A DNA stretch of 14,316 nt from an uncultured Eubacteriales bacterium (GTDB taxonomy: Bacteria > Bacillota > Clostridia > Christensenellales > Aristaeellaceae): assembly GCA_944353735.1 (NCBI GenBank), contig CALVPU010000138.1:1-14316 (forward strand). Direction: 5' to 3'. Each line of letters opens with the position of its first letter. Position 1 is the stretch's first letter. This document shows positions 5,262 through 11,809 of this stretch, piece by piece. Both the position numbers and the translations under genes were made by a program. Below the pieces are notes generated by a model that saw nothing but the letters and a program-made list of their open reading frames with translations, did not search any database and was not told where the DNA came from.

Positions 5262-6600
5262 GCTCGCCCGCTTCCGCAAGTGGCTGGAATCCCACCGCGT
5301 GACGAACGTCCTGCTCGGCGCCGCCCGCGCGCTGTGGGGGCTTTTGTCCCACAATCTGGGGCTCAAGGCGCTGTCGCTGGTGATGGCGGTCCTGCTGTGG
5401 AACTATGTCATCACCACCAACACGTCCATCACCCGCACCAAGACCGTTTCCGGGCTGACCGGCTACATCACCGGGCAGTCGTCGCTGGATACCTACGGTC
5501 TGGCGCTGCTCGACGATCCCAGCGAGGTGCTCAGCGACATCAGCGTGGTGGTCGAAGTGGCGCAGTCCGAGTACGCCTACGTCTCCCACAACAACCTGCA
5601 GGTCGCGCTCGATCTCAACAGCGTCCGCACCGCCGGCACGCAGGAGGTCCCGCTCGTGGCGTCCACCAGCTACGGTCGCGTGGTGCGCGTGATGCCGGAC
5701 ACGGTGACGCTGACGTTTGAAACGCTCGACTCGCGCATGATTCCCGTCAACGTCGAGCTCGTCGGCGACACGCGCAGCGACCGCTGGTACAACGTCAACC
5801 GCACCAACCCCACCGCCGTGACGATCAGCGGCGCGGCGTCGGTGGTGCAGAGCATCGCCTCCGCATGCGTCTACGTGGACGTCAGCGACTACGCCGGCCC
5901 GTTCGTCGCCGCCGACCGCTACGTGCTGCTCGACCGCGAGGGCAACGAGATCACGGCGTCGATGCTCAACCGCTCCTCGTCGTCGATCACCGTGTACATG
6001 GACATCTATCCGACCAAGGAGATTCCCATCTCCACGCAGATCGAAAACGTCGTCAGCGGCGAACCGGCGGAGGGCTACGTCGTCGAGAGCGTGTCCATCC
6101 AGCCGGAAAGCCTCGTGGTCGCCGCCGATCAGGAACTGCTCGACAGCATCAGCGAGCTGCAGATCCATCCGATCTCCGTCACCGGTCGCTCGCAGAGCTT
6201 CACCGCGCGCGCGTCGGTCGCCTCGCTGTCGTCGTTCAAGTCCGTGTCCGCCGACGAGGTCTATGTCAACGTCACCATCGCCGAAGCCGCCACCAGCGCC
6301 TGGATCGACGGCGTGAAGGTCAGTTTCATCAACCGCGGCGACGGCCTCAACCTCACCTACGCCACCGACGAGATCCGCGTGTACGTGACCGGTCCGCGCA
6401 GCGCCGTGGAGGAAATCGAACAGACGGGCCTCGCCGCCACCATCGACCTGACCGGGTTGACGGCGGGCACCTACTCGCTGATGCCGTCCTTCCCGGTGGA
6501 CACCTATCCGGGCGTGACGTTCACGCCGGAACAGGGCGAGATCGAGGTCACGCTCACCGAAGCGGAGGAAGGCGCGTCCGCCACAGGAGGAAATCAATGA
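5251..6600 (+). CDS. cdaR: CdaA regulatory protein with YbbR repeats
   Basis: CdaR is a membrane-anchored extracytoplasmic protein that binds CdaA and modulates its cyclase activity. A basic N-terminus is followed by one membrane helix (about residues 36-53, in NLGLKALSLVMAVLLWNYV, the typical YbbR start). The remaining 395 residues are beta-rich, with successive YbbR-like modules: recurring strands such as RMIPVNVELVG (about 160), KEIPISTQIENVVSGEPAEGYVVESVSIQPESLVV (about 252-290) and DGVKVSFINRGDGLNL (about 352). I judge four modules, from pattern only. Length (449) is ordinary for the family. The ATG lies inside the 3' end of cdaA, with a GGGGG ribosome binding site, and the stop overlaps the next gene by four bases (ATGA). 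Confidence 0.92.
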   Translation: MKNKLARFRKWLESHRVTNVLLGAARALWGLLSHNLGLKALSLVMAVLLWNYVITTNTSITRTKTVSGLTGYITGQSSLDTYGLALLDDPSEVLSDISVVVEVAQSEYAYVSHNNLQVALDLNSVRTAGTQEVPLVASTSYGRVVRVMPDTVTLTFETLDSRMIPVNVELVGDTRSDRWYNVNRTNPTAVTISGAASVVQSIASACVYVDVSDYAGPFVAADRYVLLDREGNEITASMLNRSSSSITVYMDIYPTKEIPISTQIENVVSGEPAEGYVVESVSIQPESLVVAADQELLDSISELQIHPISVTGRSQSFTARASVASLSSFKSVSADEVYVNVTIAEAATSAWIDGVKVSFINRGDGLNLTYATDEIRVYVTGPRSAVEEIEQTGLAATIDLTGLTAGTYSLMPSFPVDTYPGVTFTPEQGEIEVTLTEAEEGASATGGNQ

Positions 6601-7172
6601 CGCAAACGGGATATTCCAACGCCATCGTCAACGCGCTGCTCGGCTGGCTGAAGGGGCTGGCGAGCTGGGTGCTGAAGCTGTTCGACCTCGCCGGCAGCGG
6701 CGGCTCGCCGCTGTTGTGGCTGTCGGAACACTGGCTGCAGCTGCTGATCGTGCTGCTGATTCTCGGCGTCGCGCTGGACTGGATCATCTGGATGATTCGC
6801 TGGCGTCCCTACTGGGTCTGGTTCCGCAAAAAGCGCATCATCGTCAACGACGAGCGCTTCCTCAACGAGGGCGACCTGCGCGAAGCGGAGCGCGGCGATC
6901 CGGACGAGCCGATGGAGCGCGAATACGTCGTGCCCAGCACGGTCGTCAAGCGCCGCCGGTCGCCGCAGCGCCACCCCGCAGCGGTGCAGGCACAGCGTCC
7001 CACCGCTCGCACCGCGCGCCGCCGGACGCCGCCGGACATCGCCCCCGACGACCTGTTCGAGGTCGGTCACGGCGAGGAAGGCTATTCCGACTTTCGCGAA
7101 GACGAGGTCTTCAACCTCGCCAACCTCCCCGAGGCGCAGTCGCCCCGCCACAACCGCAAGCGGCACAGGTGA
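6597..7172 (+). CDS. Membrane protein of unknown function, third gene of the cda operon
   Basis: The 191-residue protein is not one I recognise. An amphipathic or weakly hydrophobic segment (about residues 8-31) is followed by a clear membrane helix (about 47-67, LQLLIVLLILGVALDWIIWMI) and the aromatic WRPYWVWFRKKR, which suggests the C-terminal 115 residues are cytoplasmic. That tail is highly charged and probably disordered: a basic region (RRRSPQRHP...TARTARRRTPP, about 120-145), an acidic patch (DDLFEVGHGEEGYSDFREDEVF) and a basic end (HNRKRHR). The start is certain: AGGAGG lies 6 bases upstream and ATGA overlaps the cdaR stop. Such tight coupling points to a role with CdaA/CdaR at the membrane (inference). 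In many Firmicutes this position is held by glmM, which this is not. Confidence 0.8.
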   Translation: MTQTGYSNAIVNALLGWLKGLASWVLKLFDLAGSGGSPLLWLSEHWLQLLIVLLILGVALDWIIWMIRWRPYWVWFRKKRIIVNDERFLNEGDLREAERGDPDEPMEREYVVPSTVVKRRRSPQRHPAAVQAQRPTARTARRRTPPDIAPDDLFEVGHGEEGYSDFREDEVFNLANLPEAQSPRHNRKRHR

Positions 7173-7617
7173 GCGCGCCATTCTTCCGGACAGCGCGCGC
7201 CGAAGCCTTCCGGAGGCGTCAATATCCATTGAGCGAAAGGCGCTGCGTCCCGGATGGAACGGGGAAGTTGACAAGGCCGGCAGATTGCCAGTGCGCCTTT
7301 TCCCGCAAGCCAAAGAAGCGTGCTCGCGGGGATAGGCGTTTACACGGACGCAGGCAAGCGCGCTGACGGAATTAGCAAAAATCACAACCTCTTTTGTCCG
7401 TGCGGTTTTTTGCGCTCGTTGACTTTATTGGCGTTCTGGGCAGGCGCGGAAAATTCCGCACCTGCCTTGTTTGTCGTGCGCTCGCCGGCGCAACGGCGCT
7501 GCATCCGTCGGCGGCGCGCATGTCCGGCAGGGCCGCGATCCGTGTTCCTGCCCGCCGCCGTTTTTTCCAAAATCCCGCCGCGGAAACCGCCCATTTTTCC
7601 CATCGAGGAGGCTGTCC
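7173..7617. other. 445-base spacer between the cda operon and the esterase gene
   Basis: Apart from the terminator at 7439-7476 I find little. CTTCCGGA occurs twice (about 7184 and 7208). GCAAAAA (about 7375) and TTTTTTGC (about 7405) are inverted across 24 bases. TTGACA near 7268 and TTGACT near 7419 have no -10 partner at the right distance. No open frame has a ribosome binding site. The esterase promoter was not found. Confidence 0.5.
7439..7476 (+). terminator. Probable terminator of the cdaA operon
   Basis: GGCAGGCGCGGAA (7439-7451) and TTCCGCACCTGCC (7454-7466) pair over 13 positions with one C-A mismatch, followed by TTGTTTGT. It lies 267 bases past the end of the operon. The minus-strand side has no T tail, so plus is the sensible direction. 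Confidence 0.65.
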
Positions 7618-8256
7618 ATGTCCAGAATTCTCTGCTTCGGCGATTCCAACACCTACGGCTATAATCCCAAGGGCGGGCGCTACGGCGAGTCCGAGCGCTG
7701 GACCGCGCGGCTGGCGGCGCGGCTCGGCGCAACGGTGATCGAAGAAGGGCTCGGAGGACGCACCTGCGTGCTCGACGATCCCACCGAGGGCGGCTACAAG
7801 AGCGGCGCCGCCTACCTGCCGCCCTGCCTGACGAGCCATGCGCCGCTCGACGCAGTGGTGCTGATGCTCGGCACGAACGACGCCAAGGCGCGCTTCGGGC
7901 TGACGCCGGTCACCATCAGCGAAGGGTTGGCGCAGCTCGTGCGCCTGATCCGCCTCTACGGTGCGGATGCCGCCGGTCAACCGCCCGCCGTGCTGATCGT
8001 CGCGCCGCCGCCCGTCACGCCGGCAGTGCTCGCCACGCGCCTCGCCGAACCGTTTGGCGCGCGCGCCATCGAGGTCACGCGCGGCATCGCCGCCGAATAC
8101 GCCCGTCTGGCACGGCTGACGCGCTGCGCCTTCTTCGACGCAGCACCCGTCGCCGAGATCTCCCCGCTCGACGGCGTCCATCTCTCCCTGGAAGGTCACG
8201 CCGCCCTCGCCGACGCCCTCACCTGCGAACTGCGCCGCATCCTGCAAATGCCCTGA
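7618..8256 (+). CDS. SGNH/GDSL-family hydrolase (esterase or lipase-like)
   Basis: This 212-residue protein is a serine hydrolase of the SGNH fold. Block I is FGDSNTYG with nucleophile S10. The oxyanion-hole Gly is in GLGGRT (44-49) and Asn in GTND (N87 at 85-88). The catalytic pair is D185 and H188 (SPLDGVHLS). There is no signal peptide, so it acts in the cytoplasm. The group includes arylesterases, acetylxylan esterases and lysophospholipase-like enzymes; the GDSNTYGYNP start followed by GRYGESERW fits the arylesterase/acetyl-ester branch, but substrate cannot be told. GAGGAGG ends 6 bases before the ATG at 7618. It stands alone, convergent with recF. Confidence 0.9.
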   Translation: MSRILCFGDSNTYGYNPKGGRYGESERWTARLAARLGATVIEEGLGGRTCVLDDPTEGGYKSGAAYLPPCLTSHAPLDAVVLMLGTNDAKARFGLTPVTISEGLAQLVRLIRLYGADAAGQPPAVLIVAPPPVTPAVLATRLAEPFGARAIEVTRGIAAEYARLARLTRCAFFDAAPVAEISPLDGVHLSLEGHAALADALTCELRRILQMP

Positions 8257-8427
8257 AACGGCGTGGCGGAAGACGCCGCGCCGCCTTCCGCGATGCGCGC
8301 CAGTATCTCAGCGAAGTCATATCCTGCCAGAGCGCAAAAACTGCAGGCCGCGGAAACGAGCTTGCAGTCAATGGGATTTACTCAGCCGCGAGCACCCCCG
8401 GCGTGCAAGCGCCGCTGGCAAGGGCGG

Positions 8428-8470
8428 CAAAAAACGCAACCGGTTTTCCATCGGTGCGTCTTTGCGTTTA
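8428..8470 (-). terminator. Intrinsic terminator, likely bidirectional
   Basis: ACGCAACCG (8434-8442) and CGGTGCGT (8452-8459) pair over 8 bp with one bulged A and a 9-base loop. On the minus strand it is followed by TTTTTT (8434-8429), a proper U tract for the recF transcript. On the plus strand it is followed by CTTTGCGTTT, so it may also stop the esterase transcript. Confidence 0.65.
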
Positions 8471-8501
8471 GGGGATCACCAGCGCTCTGGCGCCGATGCA
8501 A

Positions 8502-8539
8502 AGCGCCGCCTCCGGGCAAATGCCAACGGAGGCGGCGCT
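8502..8539. terminator. Long GC-rich hairpin in the convergent spacer
   Basis: AGCGCCGCCTCCG and its exact complement form a 13-bp perfect stem. The 12-base centre itself contains GGC-AAAT-GCC, so the structure is a nested stem. T tails are short on both sides (minus strand: TTTGC counting the arm end). It is probably an additional stop for recF or a bidirectional block. Confidence 0.5.
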
Positions 8540-8667
8540 CTTCGTAAGTGGTCAATGCGGAAAAGCCGTGACCGCGCAGGCGGGAAGCCCGCCGGAATCG
8601 CACGACCCGCTTCCATTCAGGCTTCCGTGCCGGCGCGCCCCGGCGCACAGGCAGGCAGCCGTTCGCC

Positions 8668-9759
8668 TTACAGCGGATGAATCTCGGCGCCAGACACGCG
8701 ATAGACCGCGCCGGGCTGCGCGCCCGCGAGGTCGTCGGGATCGGTGCAGGTCACCAGCGTCTGGATGCCCTCGAGCCGCTCCAGCAGGCGGCAGCGCCTG
8801 CCGGGGTCCAATTCGCTCATCACGTCGTCGAGCATCAGCACGGGCCACTCCCCCAGTTCCTCGCGCATCACGCCCAACTCTGCCAGCCGCATCGACAGCG
8901 CTGCGGTGCGCTGCTGGCCCTGCGAGCCGAACGCCCGCACGTCGCGCCCGTCGACCAGCAGCGCCACATCGTCGCGATGGGGACCGACCGACGTCGTCAT
9001 GCGGCGCACATCGCCCTCCCGCGCCGCAAACAGCGCTTCCATGCACGCGCGCGCGTCGTCGCCGTCCGCGTCCACGTTTGGGCGGTACGCCACGCTCAGG
9101 ACTTCGCGCCCGCCGGCGATGTCGCGGTGCGTCTCCCCCGCCGCGCGCGACAGCCGCGCCACATAGGCGCGCCGCTGCCGCATCAGCTCCGCCCCCGAGG
9201 CGGCAAGCTGCTCGTCCCACGAATCCAGCGTCGCCAGCAGCGATGGATTGACCGCCGCCGCGCGCAGCAGCTCATTGCGCTGCCGGAGCGCGCGGTTGTA
9301 GCGCTGCATTGCATAGTAATACGCCGGGCGCAGCTGTGCCAGCGCCATATCCACGAAGCGGCGGCGCTCCGCGGGACCGTCCTTCACCGTGCGCAGATCC
9401 TCCGGCGAGAACAGCACGCCCGTCACGTGTCCCATCAGCTCGCCCGAGCGCGAAACCTCCTGCCCCGCGATCAGGATGCGCCGCCGCCCAGCCAGCGGCA
9501 GCTGGATCTCCACCTCGTGGCTGCCGTCGCGGCGCTCGGCGCGAATCTGCACGTCCGCCGCCTCCGCGCCCCAGCGCACCAGTTCGCGGTCCTGCCGCGT
9601 GCGGTGCGACCTGCCCGTGCACGTCAGGTAGACCGCCTCGAGCAGGTTCGTCTTTCCCTGCCCGTTGTCCCCCAGCAGCACCGTCACGCCCTTGCAGGGC
9701 GCAAGCGCGCAAGCGGCATAGTTCCGGTAATTCCTGAGCTGCAGCTCCACCACGCGCAC
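8668..9759 (-). CDS. recF: DNA replication and repair protein RecF
   Basis: RecF is a cytoplasmic SMC-like ATPase that, with RecO and RecR, loads RecA at single-strand gaps. Walker A is GDNGQGKT (30-37), followed by the family's SHRT (51-54, GRSHRT). VGPHRDD lies near residue 260, signature GSQGQQR (278-284) and Walker B VLMLDD (307-312) with SELD. I choose the GTG at 9759: RVVELQLRNYRNY then aligns without gap to the start of B. subtilis RecF, giving 363 residues against about 370, and GGGGGTG lies upstream. In-frame ATGs at 9783 and 9792 would add 8 or 11 residues and are the alternatives. It follows typA by 160 bases; no promoter is seen in that gap, so it may be read from prfC-typA. The usual neighbours dnaN and gyrB are absent. 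Confidence 0.93.
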   Translation of the reverse strand: MRVVELQLRNYRNYAACALAPCKGVTVLLGDNGQGKTNLLEAVYLTCTGRSHRTRQDRELVRWGAEAADVQIRAERRDGSHEVEIQLPLAGRRRILIAGQEVSRSGELMGHVTGVLFSPEDLRTVKDGPAERRRFVDMALAQLRPAYYYAMQRYNRALRQRNELLRAAAVNPSLLATLDSWDEQLAASGAELMRQRRAYVARLSRAAGETHRDIAGGREVLSVAYRPNVDADGDDARACMEALFAAREGDVRRMTTSVGPHRDDVALLVDGRDVRAFGSQGQQRTAALSMRLAELGVMREELGEWPVLMLDDVMSELDPGRRCRLLERLEGIQTLVTCTDPDDLAGAQPGAVYRVSGAEIHPL

Positions 9760-9849
9760 CGTCTCACCCCCTGCTCGCCGCATCCGTCTCACAAAGCCCT
9801 GTCTGCGCTTCAGGCGCCGCCCATTCGGCGCGATTCCCCGTCACAGGGC

Positions 9850-9891
9850 GCGGGGGAGGGCCCGCCCTTTGTCAGGGAAGCCCTCCCCCGC
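9850..9891. terminator. Hairpin between typA and recF
   Basis: GCGGGGGAGGG (9850-9860) and CCCTCCCCCGC (9881-9891) are a perfect 11-bp inverted repeat around a 20-base centre with its own CCC/GGG pairing. On the minus strand, the direction of the genes, no U tract follows (GCCCTGTGACG). On the plus strand CGTCTTTTCGCTTTC follows, but no plus gene is near. It could be a partial terminator or an mRNA processing or stability element that sets recF levels. Confidence 0.45.
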
Positions 9892-9919
9892 CGTCTTTTC
9901 GCTTTCTCCGCTCTCGCCG

Positions 9920-11746
9920 TCACTTCTTGCGCGCTTCCAGCTTCTTGCGCGCCTCGGTGCCGAGCACCTTCTTGCGCATGCGGATGGACTTGGGCGTGAT
10001 CTCGACGAGCTCGTCGTCGGCGATAAACTCCATCGCCTCCTCCAGCGTGGGAATGTGCACGCCGGTGATCTTGAGCGCCTCCTCGGCGGCGGCGGAGTTG
10101 CGGCTGTTGGTCATGTGCTTCTTCTTGCAGACGTTGACGTCGATGTCGCCCGGGCGGGAATTGCGACCGATGATCATGCCCGTGTAGACCTTGGTGCCCG
10201 CCTCGATGAACAGTTCGCCGCGGTCCTGAATGTTAAACAGCGCGTAGCTGGTGGCGACGCCGTCCTCCCAGGCGACGAGCGCGCCGGAGTTGCGCGTGGG
10301 AATGTCGCCCTTGTACGGCTCGTAGCACTCGAACACGGCGCTCATGACGCCCTCGCCGTGGGTGTCGGTCAAAAACTCGCTTCGATAGCCGAACAGGCCG
10401 CGCGAGGGCACAATGAACTCCAGGCGCATGCGGTTCTCGCCGTGCATGGCGACCAGCGTGCCGCGGCGGCGGCCGATCTTGTCGATCACGCTGCCGGAAT
10501 ACTCGGTGGGCACGTCGCAGACGAGGCGTTCCATCGGCTCGCACCTCTCGCCGTCGATGGTCTTGTAGATGACCTCCGGCTTGGTGACGGCGAACTCGTA
10601 GCCCTGGCGGCGCATGGTCTCGATGAGGAGGGACAGGTGCAGCTCGCCGCGACCATAAACGCGGAAGGCGTCGGTGCTGTCGGTCTCCTCGACGCGCAGG
10701 GAAACGTCCGTCAGCGCCTCGCGCTCGAGGCGCCCACGCAGGTGGCGGGAGGTGACGAACTGCCCTTCGGTGCCGGCGACCGGGCTGTCGTTGACGCAGA
10801 AGGTCATGGAGATGGTCGGCTCGTCGATCTTGACGAACGGCAGCGGCTCCGCCATCGCCGGATTGCAGACCGTGTCGCCGATGAGCAGGTCCGGGAAACC
10901 GGAAATGGCGACGATGTCGCCCACGGACGCCGATTCGGCGTTGACGCGCTTCAGGCCGTCGAACGTGTACAGCCCCGCCAGCCGCGCCGGCGCGGACACG
11001 AACGACGATCCGTACACGCAGCGAATCGCCGTCTGGCCCGCCTGAATCGTGCCGCGCTCGATGCGTCCGACGCCGATGCGTCCGACGTAGTCGTTGTAGT
11101 CGATCGTGGAGATCAGCAGCTGCAGCGGCTGATCCGGATCGCCCGAGGGCGCGGGAATGTGCGAGAGGATGCAGTCGAACAGCGGCCTGAGGTCCCTGCC
11201 GGGGTTCTTCCAGTCGTCCGTCGCCGTGCCGGTGCGACCGGAGGCGAACAGGATCGGGCTGTCGAGCTGCTCGTCGGTGGCGTCGAGCTCCATGAGCAAC
11301 TCGAGCGTCTCGTCCACGACCTCCTCGCAGCGCGCGTCCGGGCGGTCCATCTTGTTGATGACGATGATGACCTTCAGGTTGAGTTCCAGCGCCTTCTTGA
11401 GCACGAAGCGCGTCTGCGGCATCGGTCCCTCAAACGAGTCCACCAGCAGCAGCACGCCGCTGACCATCTTCAGCACGCGCTCGACCTCGCCGGAGAAATC
11501 GGCGTGACCGGGCGTGTCGACGATGTTGATCTTCACGCCGTTGTAGTGCACGGCGGTATTCTTGGACAAAATCGTGATGCCGCGCTCGCGCTCCAGATCG
11601 TTGGAGTCCATGACGCGGTCGGCGACCTGCTGGTTGGAGCGGAACACGCCGCCCTGCTTGAGCATCTCGTCCACGAGCGTGGTCTTGCCATGGTCGACGT
11701 GGGCGATGATGGCGATGTTGCGAATGTCCTCTCGAACGATGTTCAC
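9920..11746 (-). CDS. typA: Translational GTPase TypA/BipA
   Basis: TypA/BipA is a ribosome-binding GTPase of the EF-G/LepA family, needed for ribosome assembly or translation under cold and other stress. G1 is AHVDHGKTT (15-23), G2 is in ERGITI (54-59), G3 is DTPGH with catalytic H81 (77-81) and G4 is NKMD (131-134). Domain II (YNDYVGRIGVGRIERG, about 212), EF-G III/V-like domains (EPTISMTF; GRGELHLSLLIE) and the TypA-specific C-terminal domain (GMIIGRNSRPGDIDVNVCKKK and on to a lysine-rich tail) follow. The 608 residues match the family (about 610). The start is a GTG (11746) giving MNIVREDIRNIAIIAHVDHGK, aligned with B. subtilis TypA, with AGAGG 9 bases upstream. It lies 63 bases after prfC, with a small hairpin between. 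Confidence 0.96.
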   Translation of the reverse strand: MNIVREDIRNIAIIAHVDHGKTTLVDEMLKQGGVFRSNQQVADRVMDSNDLERERGITILSKNTAVHYNGVKINIVDTPGHADFSGEVERVLKMVSGVLLLVDSFEGPMPQTRFVLKKALELNLKVIIVINKMDRPDARCEEVVDETLELLMELDATDEQLDSPILFASGRTGTATDDWKNPGRDLRPLFDCILSHIPAPSGDPDQPLQLLISTIDYNDYVGRIGVGRIERGTIQAGQTAIRCVYGSSFVSAPARLAGLYTFDGLKRVNAESASVGDIVAISGFPDLLIGDTVCNPAMAEPLPFVKIDEPTISMTFCVNDSPVAGTEGQFVTSRHLRGRLEREALTDVSLRVEETDSTDAFRVYGRGELHLSLLIETMRRQGYEFAVTKPEVIYKTIDGERCEPMERLVCDVPTEYSGSVIDKIGRRRGTLVAMHGENRMRLEFIVPSRGLFGYRSEFLTDTHGEGVMSAVFECYEPYKGDIPTRNSGALVAWEDGVATSYALFNIQDRGELFIEAGTKVYTGMIIGRNSRPGDIDVNVCKKKHMTNSRNSAAAEEALKITGVHIPTLEEAMEFIADDELVEITPKSIRMRKKVLGTEARKKLEARKK

Positions 11747-11784
11747 GGTAAAAAACCTCTTCCCATGCAGTTTGTTTGGCAGCC

Positions 11785-11805
11785 GCCGGGCAATGCGCGC
11801 CCGGC
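11785..11805. other. Hairpin between prfC and typA
   Basis: GCCGGGC and GCCCGGC (11785-11791 and 11799-11805) form a perfect 7-bp stem with a 7-base loop. No T run follows on either strand, so it is not a standard terminator; it may protect the 3' end of prfC mRNA or be incidental in GC-rich DNA. Confidence 0.4.
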
Positions 11806-11809
11806 GCGA

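Larger units (their letters stand above)
8257..8667. other. Convergent spacer between the esterase gene and recF
   Basis: The 411 bases contain several inverted repeats and no supportable gene. GCGGAAG/CTTCCGC (about 8268-8300) lies just after the esterase stop, without a T tail. ACTGCA/TGCAGT flanks about 8339-8369. A bidirectional terminator lies at 8428-8470 and a nested hairpin at 8502-8539. Confidence 0.55.

Noticed and set aside
5182..6597. A minus-strand open frame of 471 codons opposite cdaR
   Set aside because: It mirrors cdaR, which has a clear family match, ribosome binding site and overlaps with its neighbours. The antisense product is repetitive and rich in H, D, R, G and V.
11743..11766. 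A 7-codon ORF (MGRGFLP) whose UGA overlaps the GTG start of typA
   Set aside because: No ribosome binding site precedes its ATG, and it contains the typA ribosome binding site itself; most likely chance.
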